Source of the DNA: Chloroflexota bacterium
GTDB taxonomy: Bacteria; Chloroflexota; Dehalococcoidia; Bin125
DNA length: 64,000 nucleotides
Direction of reading: 5' to 3'
Assembly: GCA_009838915.1 (NCBI GenBank)
Contig: VXQT01000027.1
Span: 82,142-146,141, forward strand
Below, in pieces: positions 33,980 through 42,314 of this stretch. The position numbers and the translations under genes are program-made. Within the stretch, counting starts at the first letter, position 1. Each line of letters starts with the position of its first letter. Under the pieces are notes generated by a model. The model saw only the letters and a list, made by a program, of their open reading frames with translations, searched no databases and was not told the DNA's origin.

Positions 33980-35368
33980 TCACTGGGTATCGGCGAGGAA
34001 GGCGAGCTCCTCCTCCACCAATGACACGACCAGATCGTCCAATCGCTCAACGGTGTACTGGCCGACGTTATGGGGCGTGGTCCCGCCGTCGCCGTAGACG
34101 ATGAAAATGAATCTGCCCATAGTGTGCTGGGCGATTTGTCGGAAGATGTACTCTCCTTGAGGATCCAGGCCGCTGGAGGCGATGGCGAACGTCTTGATGC
34201 CTCGGCTATGGGCCTCCATCATCTCCTGGGCGTAGCTGTAGTCGTTGGCGTAGTCGAGGTGGGGTGGCGCGTCGGCGATGAGGAACATCAGCCGAATGCC
34301 GTCTTCGAGACGCCATTGCGGCAGATGCACTGCCTCGTGCAACGCCTGGTTGAGGGACTCCGGGTAGTCGTTGCCGCCACCCGCGTGCACGCTGCGAATC
34401 GTATCCAGGAACTTGTTTGCATCGTCCTCGAAATCGTACACGCGGGTTACGAACGCATCACCGCGATCGCGATAAGCGACCATTCCGAAACGAAGATCCG
34501 GCTGAGACGGCAAGTCGTTGATTCGCGACGCGATGGACAGCAATGTGTCCTTGATCTGTTCGATCTCATCCTCCATGCTTCCGGTCGCGTCAAGGAGGAA
34601 GAGGATGTCCAGCGGGACGCTCTCAGACAGCTCTCGTTGCAGGTCCAGCTCGGCACTCCATTCCCCGGTTTCGCCGCGCTGCATGTCAATCTGCTGGCGG
34701 TAGCCGTTGCGCTCAACCTCGAGCGTGAACGACTGAACTGCCTCAGTCCCAGGGAAGGCGCGCGGGAAGAACAGCGTCCGGCCATCGGCATAGGTCACGC
34801 CATCGAACAGCTGCATATCTCCGGCTGAAACAGTCACTCGAGCATTGGGCAGTGAGCGTCCGGCGGAGTCCTTTACTGAGATGATGTAGCGCTCGGAGAT
34901 GTCCACGTCGTGGACCGGAAGGTACGAATACTCGCTTCGGTAGCGCAGATACTCATCCCAGCGCTCGTTGTCGTTGACTTCTCCTGCGGAGAGGGACGAG
35001 AGTTGGGATTCGGTTCCACCGGATGAGGACTCGACGGACTCTTCCGCCACTTCCTCCTGCATCGCTTCCTCTGCTTCAGCTTGCTCATACTCCGCTGATG
35101 CTGCCTGCTGGTGTTCGGCCTCCTGGGCCTGTTGCTGAACTGCGACTTCTTGCTGGTACTCGGCCTCCTGGACCTGCTGCTCCATCGATTGCTGCTGTTC
35201 AGCCTGGGCGGTGGACTGTTCGACTCGGGTCGGCTGTTCGCTCTCAGCCTGCGATGCGTCGTCGCCGCAGGCGACGGAGAGGACTGCCGCCGCCAGGATC
35301 GGCAGCGCGAGCAGCGGGAGCGCCATCCTCCGTATCCGGCGCATGGCGCGTGTTCGTTGCTGGTTCAT
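33980..35368 (-). CDS. Secreted VWA-domain lipoprotein
   Basis: 462 residues from ATG 35368, chosen because AGGAGG lies 6 nt upstream. The signal peptide is RRMALPLLALPILAAAVLSVAC with a degenerate lipobox (SVAC) and Cys as the possible lipid anchor. Next comes a low-complexity Gln/Glu/Ala region of about 100 residues, then a beta region (IISVKDSAGRSLPNARVTVS) and a von Willebrand A domain. The MIDAS motif DATGS lies in ILFLLDATGSMEDEIEQIK. The last third (AIASSGLDPQGEYIFRQIAQ) continues the VWA fold. The role is unknown: adhesion or protein binding at the cell surface is the usual use of such domains. Start and anchor suggest an envelope location. Confidence 0.82.
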   Translation of the reverse strand: MNQQRTRAMRRIRRMALPLLALPILAAAVLSVACGDDASQAESEQPTRVEQSTAQAEQQQSMEQQVQEAEYQQEVAVQQQAQEAEHQQAASAEYEQAEAEEAMQEEVAEESVESSSGGTESQLSSLSAGEVNDNERWDEYLRYRSEYSYLPVHDVDISERYIISVKDSAGRSLPNARVTVSAGDMQLFDGVTYADGRTLFFPRAFPGTEAVQSFTLEVERNGYRQQIDMQRGETGEWSAELDLQRELSESVPLDILFLLDATGSMEDEIEQIKDTLLSIASRINDLPSQPDLRFGMVAYRDRGDAFVTRVYDFEDDANKFLDTIRSVHAGGGNDYPESLNQALHEAVHLPQWRLEDGIRLMFLIADAPPHLDYANDYSYAQEMMEAHSRGIKTFAIASSGLDPQGEYIFRQIAQHTMGRFIFIVYGDGGTTPHNVGQYTVERLDDLVVSLVEEELAFLADTQ

Positions 35369-35492
35369 CGTGGCCTCCTGACCGACTGCTTCAGGCGGCG
35401 CGTGTGCGACCGTGCGCCGTCCTGTTGGTGAACTAGACGACGGACCGTCCGAGATGGTTCCCAGGGAATGCGTTTGTGGGTGGGCGAGCGGG

Positions 35493-35548
35493 GAGCCCCC
35501 CTCTGCCTTCGGCCTCTCCCCCCGCTTCGCGGGGGGAGAGGGGAGAGG
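35493..35548 (+). repeat. REP-like element, forward copy
   Basis: GAGCCCCCCTCTGCCTTCGG then CCTCTCCCCCCGCTTCGCGG with tail GGGGAGAGGGGAG; hairpin 1 has a change (GGCC for GGCA). Lies in the 293-nt gap between the divergent VWA and ThuA-like genes, which otherwise holds a possible TATCAT box near 35618 and nothing else recognised. Confidence 0.85.
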
Positions 35549-35661
35549 GTCCCTGCGTGAAGCGGGGTCTGGGAGGGGAGCGGGCCACTGCGGTCGCAGG
35601 GGCTGGGACAAGCTCTATCATTTGGCCGACGATCGAATCAGACAACGAAACGAGGTCGACC

Positions 35662-36477
35662 ATGGCCAGCGCACCGACTCGAGTACATGTGGTGACGGGG
35701 GGATTCCCGCCCGGGCAGCATGGCGGTCACGACATGGACTTCGCCCGGCTGCGGCTACTCGACATGCTGTACTCGGACGGCAACGTACGGGCGACAACGG
35801 GCAATGACTTCACCGACATGTGGAAGTGGCTGCCGGTGACCGACGTGCTGATCACGTACACGGCCGGCCCCTACGCGGATGATCCACAGAACGAGATCCT
35901 GCGCGACTGGATCGGCAACGGCGGACACTGGGTTGGGTTGCACGGCACGTCGGGCGGCAAGGCGGCGCGCATGGGCGACGGCAAGCGCGCGATGGTCAAG
36001 ATGGAGCATCACGAAACGCTGGGCGGGTTCTTCATTAACCACCCGCCGATCAAGCGCTTCACCGTGGATGTGAAGAACGTCGACTCACCGATCCTCGAAG
36101 GATTGCCGGAGCAGTTCGACGTGATTGACGAGCCGTACATGATCGAGATCACGGATCGTCCGAACACGGACATCCTGCTGACGGCGCCGATCGGTCCCGA
36201 TACGTGGCCGGACTTCGGATTCGACTACGAGGAGGACACGGCGATCGAGGACGACGGCGTGACGCGGGTATTCGGCTACACGCGGGGCATCGGCGAGGGC
36301 GGGGTGTGCTACATCGCCCTGGGTCACTGCCACTCGCCGCTGACCAACTCGCAGCCGTTTGTCGAGGACAACGCCAAGGACGAGAAAGGGGACAATCCCC
36401 GGACGCTGCGGTTTACGTGGGAGACCGACGAGTACATGCAGTTGTTGAAGAACAGTCTGAACTGGTCGAGGGGGTAG
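35662..36477 (+). CDS. ThuA-like glutamine-amidotransferase-fold protein
   Basis: 271 residues from ATG 35662. Seen: VHVVTGGFPPGQHGGHDMD, DVLITYTAGPYADDPQNEI, IGNGGHWVGLHGTSGG, HHETLGGFFINHPPIKRF, DEPYMIEITDR, PVFGYTRGIGEGGVCYIALGH (about 205-225; not all contiguous). This is the ThuA/trehalose-utilisation class with a Gn-AT-I-like fold, often found with sugar oxidoreductases; its biochemical activity is not established. The expected nucleophile cysteine is not evident. No sugar-transport genes are adjacent. It is preceded by an element of the REP-like family. Confidence 0.82.
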   Translation: MASAPTRVHVVTGGFPPGQHGGHDMDFARLRLLDMLYSDGNVRATTGNDFTDMWKWLPVTDVLITYTAGPYADDPQNEILRDWIGNGGHWVGLHGTSGGKAARMGDGKRAMVKMEHHETLGGFFINHPPIKRFTVDVKNVDSPILEGLPEQFDVIDEPYMIEITDRPNTDILLTAPIGPDTWPDFGFDYEEDTAIEDDGVTRVFGYTRGIGEGGVCYIALGHCHSPLTNSQPFVEDNAKDEKGDNPRTLRFTWETDEYMQLLKNSLNWSRG

Positions 36478-36498
36478 GGAGTAACAGTCGCACGAGGC

Positions 36499-36550
36499 GT
36501 GCCCCCCTCTGCCTGCGGCATCTCCCCCCGCTCCGCGGGGGGAGAGGGGA
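36499..36550 (+). repeat. REP-like element, forward copy
   Basis: GTGCCCCCCTCTG; hairpin 1 TGCC-TGC-GGCA and hairpin 2 CCCCCCGC-TCC-GCGGGGGG with tail GAGAGGGGA. Lies in the convergent gap after the ThuA-like gene, 20 nt before the alpha/beta hydrolase stop. Confidence 0.85.
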
Positions 36551-36569
36551 AGAAGATGGGAGGTAGCGC

Positions 36570-37595
36570 TTAATCGCCCACGATTGTTTCTGGGAGGGGT
36601 TCGAGGAGCGCGGGGAAGGGATCGATTTCGTCGTCGGCCGGGAGGGCCGGCAGGGCGGAGGCCATGGCCAGGACCTGTTCGGCGTGGCCGGTGAAGAGCG
36701 CCTGGAAGATGGACTCGGCGTGGGCAATGAAGCCAAGGGAGCCGACGCCGTCGACGTAGATGGGGCGGCAGTCGGGCAGTTCCGTGGCGATGCGGCGGCC
36801 CATCTGAATGGGATGGGATTCGTCGAGCATCGCGTGCCAGAGCATGACCGGGAAGCGGACGTCGCGCAGCTCGAAGCCCCAGGGTTCCAGGTGCCGGCGG
36901 GCTTCGTCGCCGGCGGCGGCGGGACCCTGGCGGAAGGCTTCGCGCAGGTCGGCGATACGGTTGGTCAGGGTCGGTTCGGATCCGAGCACGGCACCGTCTA
37001 CCGGAGGCATGCGCTTGATCTGCTCGGCGACCACGCGGTCGGGCCGCTTCTGGACCGAGCGTCCGTAGCCGCGCATCCAAAGCGAGGCGAGGCGTCGCGA
37101 CTTGAGGAAGAGGGTGTAGATCAGCCGCCACTCGTAGGACATGCCTTCGAGCACGTCGCCGGAGTCGATGGCGCCGAGGCCGGAGATGATCGCCACACGG
37201 TGCAGGCGCTCGGGCATCTTGAGGGCGCAGGCGAGGGTGTAGGGCAGCCCCGCGGAAATGCCGGCGACGGAGAACTTCTCAAACTCCAGGTAGTCGGCGA
37301 GCTGGCGCAGGTCGGACGGCCAATCGAGAATCGTGCGTCCGGGCAGGGGATCGGAATAGCCGAAGCCGGGTCGCTCGGGGGCGATCAGGCGGACGCCGGC
37401 GCGGGCGGCGCCGGGCTCCATGACGGCTGCGGCCATCCGCGACGAGGGGATTCCATGGTGAAAGAAGAGCGGCTCGCCCCGTGGATCGCCATACTCGGCC
37501 CAGCTCAAGGCTCGGCCGTCATTGAGCCGCATCATGCTATGCGGCGGTTCGGGATCGTCGTCGGTGGCGGGGTCAGATAGCTCGGCGGTTGTCAT
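36570..37595 (-). CDS. Alpha/beta hydrolase
   Basis: 341 residues from ATG 37595 (ATG 37613 adds six). Seen: PLFFHHGIPSSRMAAAVM (oxyanion region), RLIAPERPGFGYSDPLPGR, nucleophile elbow VAGISAGLPYTLACAL with Ser in GISAG, a helical cap, MLWHAMLDESHPIQMGR with the acid and a C-terminal His in LGFIAHAESIFQ. Typical of soluble esterases/hydrolases that act on small lipophilic substrates. The substrate is unknown. The adjacent unrecognised 584-residue gene on the same strand could be related but lies 96 nt upstream of it with a repeat between. Confidence 0.85.
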   Translation of the reverse strand: MTTAELSDPATDDDPEPPHSMMRLNDGRALSWAEYGDPRGEPLFFHHGIPSSRMAAAVMEPGAARAGVRLIAPERPGFGYSDPLPGRTILDWPSDLRQLADYLEFEKFSVAGISAGLPYTLACALKMPERLHRVAIISGLGAIDSGDVLEGMSYEWRLIYTLFLKSRRLASLWMRGYGRSVQKRPDRVVAEQIKRMPPVDGAVLGSEPTLTNRIADLREAFRQGPAAAGDEARRHLEPWGFELRDVRFPVMLWHAMLDESHPIQMGRRIATELPDCRPIYVDGVGSLGFIAHAESIFQALFTGHAEQVLAMASALPALPADDEIDPFPALLEPLPETIVGD

Positions 37596-37659
37596 GTGAT
37601 GAGATCGTATCACGCGGAGCGCGGTGGGAATGGGTGCTTGCGTGCGCAGGGACAGGGCA

Positions 37660-37691
37660 CCGAGCGGGTCCCTGTGGTCACAGGGACTGGG
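37660..37691. repeat. Second short hairpin repeat
   Basis: CCGAGCGGGTCCCTG, then TGGT, then CACAGGGACTGGG. The stem is GTCCCTG/CAGGGAC. It matches the element inside the MFS gene at 24453-24486 in both flanks. It directly adjoins the stop of the 584-residue gene. Confidence 0.5.
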
Positions 37692-39446
37692 TTAGTCGGT
37701 GGTGGCGGGGTCGGCGACGAGGAGTTCGGCTTCGACGTCGTCGGCAAGGTTTTCGATGACCGGGGTTTCGCCCAGGGCGCCGTCCTCGACCTGCATGTCG
37801 AAGGCGTCGGCGAAGTAGCGGTAGGACTGGTACTGGTCGCCGTACTTCATGTGGCCCGCGGTGTGGTGGGCGGCGGCCATGAGCAAGGTGTTGCGCGACT
37901 CCGAAGTAGTGCGGCGGTAATCCTCAAGCATGCACAGGCCGATTTCCTGGTTGTGCGGGTCGTTGCCCTGCTTGGCGATGCCGTTGGCAAGGGTCTCGAC
38001 CAACGGGCCGTCGTCGTAGCCGAGGCTGAGATAGTTCTCGACCCAGAAGACGGACTGCTCCATGTCGAGCGAGAGCATGGCGTCATTAAGCTGACTGAGC
38101 GCCTTGCTCTGTGAAACCTCTTTGGCGTCGAGTCCCTTGTCGTAGGCGGCGAAGTAGGTCGCCGCGCCGCGGGTCTTGTTGCCCTTGGAGTTGAGCGCCC
38201 AGTGCGCGCACTGGTTGATGAAGTTGGCGGCGACGAAGAGCAGCTTGGTCTTGTGCGGGTGGTCGAAGTGCTCATAGAACCAGCCCAGGGTGTTGCAGTA
38301 TTCGTAGCCGTGCTGTGGCATCGAGAAGTTGGCGGGTAGTCCGCATTCGAGGACTACTCGAGCGGCGGCGATCTGGATGGCGTCGAGGATCGACTTGGGC
38401 GAGCGGCCGGCCCTGAGCAGGTCGGAGAGCAGGGCGATGTACGACTCCTGCGGCTCGTTGATGACGGTGCGGATGACCATCTCCGACTCGGGGCCGGAGA
38501 GCGGAATCTGGTTCTGGAAGAGTTCCTGGTCGCGGGTGGAGGTGGCGGTCGCGGAGAGCGACGAACTGGGCGCTTCCTCTTCCAGGTGGTACATCATGAT
38601 CTGGCAGGCGGACTCGTAGAGCGAATACCAGCGCGGGCCGACGGCGATGTCGGGCACGCCGGCGTAGAGCACGTGATGCGCGTTCTCCCAGCCGATGGCG
38701 CGGCCCAGCTCGATCGTGCTGCGTGCACGGAAGGACTTGTGTCCGGTCGTGTAGGAGCGGTTCCAGTACATGCGGTCCTGCACATCGATCAGTCCGGCGA
38801 AGAGCAATTGGGCGAGGATTTCCTCGCGACGCTCGGGGAACTGCTGCCAGAGCCCGAGGAAGAGCGCGTACTCATCGTCCACGTGTCCGTACTGGACCAT
38901 CGTCAGCCAGGTATTGAGGCCCTCTTCGAGCGAGTCGTCCCAAGTCGTTGGTTCCTGCTCGTCCCAGTGAGCGGCCGGCGGCGCGGGGCCGTCGGGGTAC
39001 TGCTCGGGGTCGTAAGTGCGGCGCGAATAGTGCCCGGGCATCCTGCCCTTGAGCTGGTTCCAGATGTCGAGCCCCGTGGGCACGTACCAGGCGGTCTGCG
39101 AGAGCGGCAGATGGCGCAGCTCCTCCGAGACGTAGTTCTGCAGATTGATCGTTGCGCGTGAGGAGAGCAGACAGTGATCGTTGTTGACGAAGCGGACGAT
39201 TCCGTCGTCGATCCGCTGGTGATACGGAACGTGCGTGTAGGGCGCGTGGGCGCGAATCGTCTCGGAGAGAATCTCGGTCGTGGGTCGGCCCTCCTTGATC
39301 AGATCGAAGGCCTGGTGGAGGGCGGAGGTGTTGTCGCGCTCGACGATCGTCTCGCGGTAGCGGTCGTAAGCGGCGGCGGTCTTGCGGTCCATGTAGGCGG
39401 GTGAGGACCCGCTGTCGCCGGTACCGGATGTCTTGTGCAGGCTCAT
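37692..39446 (-). CDS. Unrecognised 584-residue, mostly helical protein
   Basis: I recognise no family. It has no signal peptide or membrane helix and is rich in Tyr, His and Leu. Two segments look alike and may be an internal duplication: DLIKEGRPTTEILSETIRAH near 49-68 and DLLRAGRSPKSILDAIQIAA in the second half, each followed by an Arg/Val/His-rich helix. Many His-containing motifs (PYHQRID, ENAHHVLYAG, HFDHPHKTK, NQCAHW, AAHHTAGHMKYGD) would suit a metal-binding helical bundle. A start at ATG 39446 gives MSLHKTSGTGDSGSS; no better start was seen. It is flanked by a hairpin repeat at its 3' end and a REP-like repeat upstream. Confidence 0.6.
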   Translation of the reverse strand: MSLHKTSGTGDSGSSPAYMDRKTAAAYDRYRETIVERDNTSALHQAFDLIKEGRPTTEILSETIRAHAPYTHVPYHQRIDDGIVRFVNNDHCLLSSRATINLQNYVSEELRHLPLSQTAWYVPTGLDIWNQLKGRMPGHYSRRTYDPEQYPDGPAPPAAHWDEQEPTTWDDSLEEGLNTWLTMVQYGHVDDEYALFLGLWQQFPERREEILAQLLFAGLIDVQDRMYWNRSYTTGHKSFRARSTIELGRAIGWENAHHVLYAGVPDIAVGPRWYSLYESACQIMMYHLEEEAPSSSLSATATSTRDQELFQNQIPLSGPESEMVIRTVINEPQESYIALLSDLLRAGRSPKSILDAIQIAAARVVLECGLPANFSMPQHGYEYCNTLGWFYEHFDHPHKTKLLFVAANFINQCAHWALNSKGNKTRGAATYFAAYDKGLDAKEVSQSKALSQLNDAMLSLDMEQSVFWVENYLSLGYDDGPLVETLANGIAKQGNDPHNQEIGLCMLEDYRRTTSESRNTLLMAAAHHTAGHMKYGDQYQSYRYFADAFDMQVEDGALGETPVIENLADDVEAELLVADPATTD

Positions 39447-39507
39447 GGAGCGCTCCAGGGGACAGAACTGTTGAATCTGCTGCGCATTATAGCGATGGCG
39501 CGGGGGA

Positions 39508-39557
39508 ACCCCCCTCTGCCTTCGGCATCTCCCCCCGCGGAGCGGGTGGAGAGGGGA
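39508..39557 (+). repeat. REP-like element, forward copy
   Basis: CCCCCCTCTG, TGCC-TTC-GGCA, then TCTCCCCCCGC-GGA-GCGGGTGGAGA with one mismatch. It lies in the 207-nt gap between the unrecognised gene and the DUF1800 gene; the rest of the gap shows only a possible TATATT box near 39563. Confidence 0.85.
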
Positions 39558-39653
39558 GATGTTCTATATTGCGGCTGTAGCGCGATGGCGGGGGCTTAAC
39601 CGTCTCTGCGTACTCGCCGACGGTAGGTTCTGGAGCGTTTGGAGAGGTGTTTG

Positions 39654-41054
39654 ATGTCTGACGATCAACGAGCGCTGGTCGCTCACCTGATGCGTCGCGC
39701 CGGGGCTGGGGCGACGCCTGCGGAACTCGACGAGTTGGCGCAGCGTCCCTACGCCGACATTGTCGAGGACCTGATCAATCCGCCTCCGACTGCGGACGAG
39801 GACGACGACCTGATTTTCCGCTACTTCCCGTCGCTGGCCAACTCGGACACGCCCTGGCCATGGAGCGCGCGTTGGATCTATTGGATGGTCAACTCGGACT
39901 CCCCGTTGCGCGAGAAGATGGCGCTGTTCTGGCACCACGTGTTTGCGACGGCCTGGTTCAAGTCGGAGCACGGGCCGTCGATGCCGGTGCACGTCCAGAT
40001 GTTCCGCGATCACGGCCTGGACAACATGCGCGTACTGCTGGGCGAGCTGTCGCGCGATCCGGCGATGATCTACTGGCTAGACAACGTGGAGTCGGTCAAG
40101 GGAGCGCCGAACGAGAACTACGGCCGCGAGCTGCTGGAACTGTTCTCGATGGGCGTCGGCAACTACACCGAGGACGACATCAAGGCTGCGGCCTACAGCT
40201 TCACCGGCTGGACGTTCGAGCAGCCGATCCCGCTGTATCCGCACGGCGGCTACCCGTCGCATTTCGTCTACCGCGAAGACCTGCACGACGACTCGGAAAA
40301 GACGTTCCTGGGCCAGACCGGCCAATGGAACGGCGACGACATTATCGACATCATCGTGCAGCAGCCGGCGACCGGCCGCTTCATCGGCCGGCACCTGTAC
40401 AACTTCTTCGTCAAGGACGAGCCGGGCGTGTCGGCCTGGTCGGTGACCGAGCCGGGCAATCCGGCGGCAGTGGACGAGCTGGCCTCGGCCTTCGCCGAGT
40501 CGAACGGCGACCTGCGCGCGGTGATGCGCGTGCTGTTCAACGCCGAGTGGTTCAAGCAGGAGCGCTACGAGCGCGTCAAGTGCCCGGCCGAGTGGGTCGC
40601 GGGAGCGTACAAGCTCTCTGGCAAGCTGGACACGCCCTCTCCGGAAATGTGGAACCTGCACCTGACGATGGGCGCGATGGGTCAGACGCTGATGGACCCG
40701 CCTTCGGTTGAGGGTTGGCACACAGGCAAGGAATGGATCGACGGCGGCACGCTGATGGAGCGGATCAACTTCGCTTCCAAGCTTGTTTCCGATCCGTCGA
40801 CGCCGGTCGTGCAGGAGCTGGTAAGCAGACTGCAAGAGCGTGGCGCGAGCAGTCCCGACGAGCTGGTGGACGCGGCGCTCGATATCGCTGGTCCGCTGGT
40901 CGTATCGGACAACACACGCGACGCACTGCTCGAAGCGGCGTCGGCCGGCGGAGAGCTGGCATACGACAGCGACGACGATCGCGAAGCGGTCGGGCAGCGC
41001 GCAGCCCAGGCGCTGCGGTTGGTGATTGCGTCTCCGGAGTATCAGTTCGCGTAA
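39654..41054 (+). CDS. DUF1800-family protein
   Basis: 466 residues from ATG 39654; GGAGAGG lies 7 nt before it. A TTG at 39639 would add five residues but lacks a site. Seen: HLMRRAGAGATPAELDEL, KMALFWHHVFATAW, NYGRELLELFSMGVGNYTEDD, AAYSFTGWTF and GRHLYNFFVKDEPG, the DUF1800 pattern. In most bacteria this protein is co-encoded with DUF1501 proteins; both are uncharacterised and often exported. No signal peptide is visible. An NHL-repeat protein follows the DUF1501 gene, forming a three-gene unit. Confidence 0.88.
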   Translation: MSDDQRALVAHLMRRAGAGATPAELDELAQRPYADIVEDLINPPPTADEDDDLIFRYFPSLANSDTPWPWSARWIYWMVNSDSPLREKMALFWHHVFATAWFKSEHGPSMPVHVQMFRDHGLDNMRVLLGELSRDPAMIYWLDNVESVKGAPNENYGRELLELFSMGVGNYTEDDIKAAAYSFTGWTFEQPIPLYPHGGYPSHFVYREDLHDDSEKTFLGQTGQWNGDDIIDIIVQQPATGRFIGRHLYNFFVKDEPGVSAWSVTEPGNPAAVDELASAFAESNGDLRAVMRVLFNAEWFKQERYERVKCPAEWVAGAYKLSGKLDTPSPEMWNLHLTMGAMGQTLMDPPSVEGWHTGKEWIDGGTLMERINFASKLVSDPSTPVVQELVSRLQERGASSPDELVDAALDIAGPLVVSDNTRDALLEAASAGGELAYDSDDDREAVGQRAAQALRLVIASPEYQFA

Positions 41055-41056
41055 GG

Positions 41057-41119
41057 GGGAGCCCTCACCCCCCACCTACGCGGGGGCAGGCTCTAGCCCT
41101 CTCCCAGAGGGAGGGGGGA
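41057..41119. repeat. Hairpin-rich intergenic repeat
   Basis: Two short hairpins in 60 nt: CCCCC-ACCTACG-CGGGGG and CCCTCT-CCC-AGAGGG. It differs from the REP-like elements here but has a similar layout. It lies between the DUF1800 and DUF1501 genes and may slow or end transcription between them. Confidence 0.45.
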
Positions 41120-41149
41120 CCAGAAGAAGCAACGGAACGGAACAAGTCA

Positions 41150-42304
41150 ATGAGCGGCAACGGACACAAGGATCCGGTTCTCGTCATCGTCCAGCTTTCG
41201 GGCGGCAACGACTTCATGAACACGCTGGTGCCGTACACCAACGGTCACTATTACGACTCGCGGCCGCTGGTCGGCGTGCCCCAGGACGAGGTCATGCCGA
41301 TCAACGACACGCTGGGCTTCAACCCGGCCGCCGAACGGCTCAAGGGGATGTACGACGCCGGCGACGTGGCGGTGATCCAGGGGATCGGCTACCCGAACTC
41401 GTCGCGCTCGCACTTCCGCGGCATGGACATCATGCACACCTGCGAGCCGGACCGGATCTCGACCGAAGGCTGGGTGGCCAAGCTGATCCAGCGGCTCGAT
41501 CCGGAGTCGGAGAATCCGCTGACCGGGGTGAACATTGGCCGCGGGCTGCCGCGCGCGATGGCGGCGCCGGGCGTGACCGCGACGTCGGTGGGAGATCTCG
41601 ACAACTACGGCCTGATGCCTGACATCCAGGCGGAGGAGGATCGCAACCGCGACCTGGAGATCTTCAAGCGGATGTACACGCCGGCGATCGGCGCGGGGAT
41701 GGTGATGGACTACCTGCGCCAGACGGGGACCGACTCGCTGGCCGGCGCGGATCTGCTGGCGCCAGTGCCGGGTATGTACGAGTCGTCGGTTGAGTACGGC
41801 GCGAATCCGATCGCCAAGGCGCTACGCGATGTCGCGCGGATTCACACGGCCGGTCTGGGCACGCGAGTGTTCTACACGAACCACATTGGCTACGACACGC
41901 ACTCGCACCAGCCGCCGGTGCATCCGGGGCTGCTGCGCGACGTGTCAGGCGCGCTGGACGACTTCATGACCGACCTGCGCGAGCACGACGCGGCGGAGGA
42001 GGTCTCGATCCTCGTCTTCACCGAGTTCGGTCGGCGGATGAAGGACAACGGCTCGGGCACCGACCACGGCTCCGGAGGCGGCGCGTTCATCATCGGCGAG
42101 CACGTCAAGGGCGGTCTCTACGCCGAGTACCCGTCGATCGATCCGAAGGACTGGCTGAACGGCGAAGACCTCTACCACACGATCGACTTCCGCGGCATTT
42201 ACGGCACCATGCTTGAGCAGTGGCTGGGTGTGGAGCCTGAGGAGATTGTGGTCGGCGATTTCGAACAGGTGCAACCGTTCGAGCAGACGATGCTGACGAA
42301 CTAG
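41150..42304 (+). CDS. DUF1501-family protein
   Basis: 384 residues from ATG 41150. Seen: LVIVQLSGGNDFMNTLVP at the start, RSHFRGMDIMHTCEPD, VFYTNHIGYDTHSHQPPVHPG, VSILVFTEFGRRMKDNGSGTDHGSGG (in two parts) and EHVKGGLYAEYPSID. DUF1501 is part of the alkaline-phosphatase/sulfatase-like superfamily, with metal ligands in HSH, EFGRR and DHG motifs; function is not established. No Tat signal is visible, unlike most family members. Presence beside DUF1800 is the usual arrangement. Confidence 0.9.
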   Translation: MSGNGHKDPVLVIVQLSGGNDFMNTLVPYTNGHYYDSRPLVGVPQDEVMPINDTLGFNPAAERLKGMYDAGDVAVIQGIGYPNSSRSHFRGMDIMHTCEPDRISTEGWVAKLIQRLDPESENPLTGVNIGRGLPRAMAAPGVTATSVGDLDNYGLMPDIQAEEDRNRDLEIFKRMYTPAIGAGMVMDYLRQTGTDSLAGADLLAPVPGMYESSVEYGANPIAKALRDVARIHTAGLGTRVFYTNHIGYDTHSHQPPVHPGLLRDVSGALDDFMTDLREHDAAEEVSILVFTEFGRRMKDNGSGTDHGSGGGAFIIGEHVKGGLYAEYPSIDPKDWLNGEDLYHTIDFRGIYGTMLEQWLGVEPEEIVVGDFEQVQPFEQTMLTN

Positions 42305-42314
42305 GGGTACTGAC

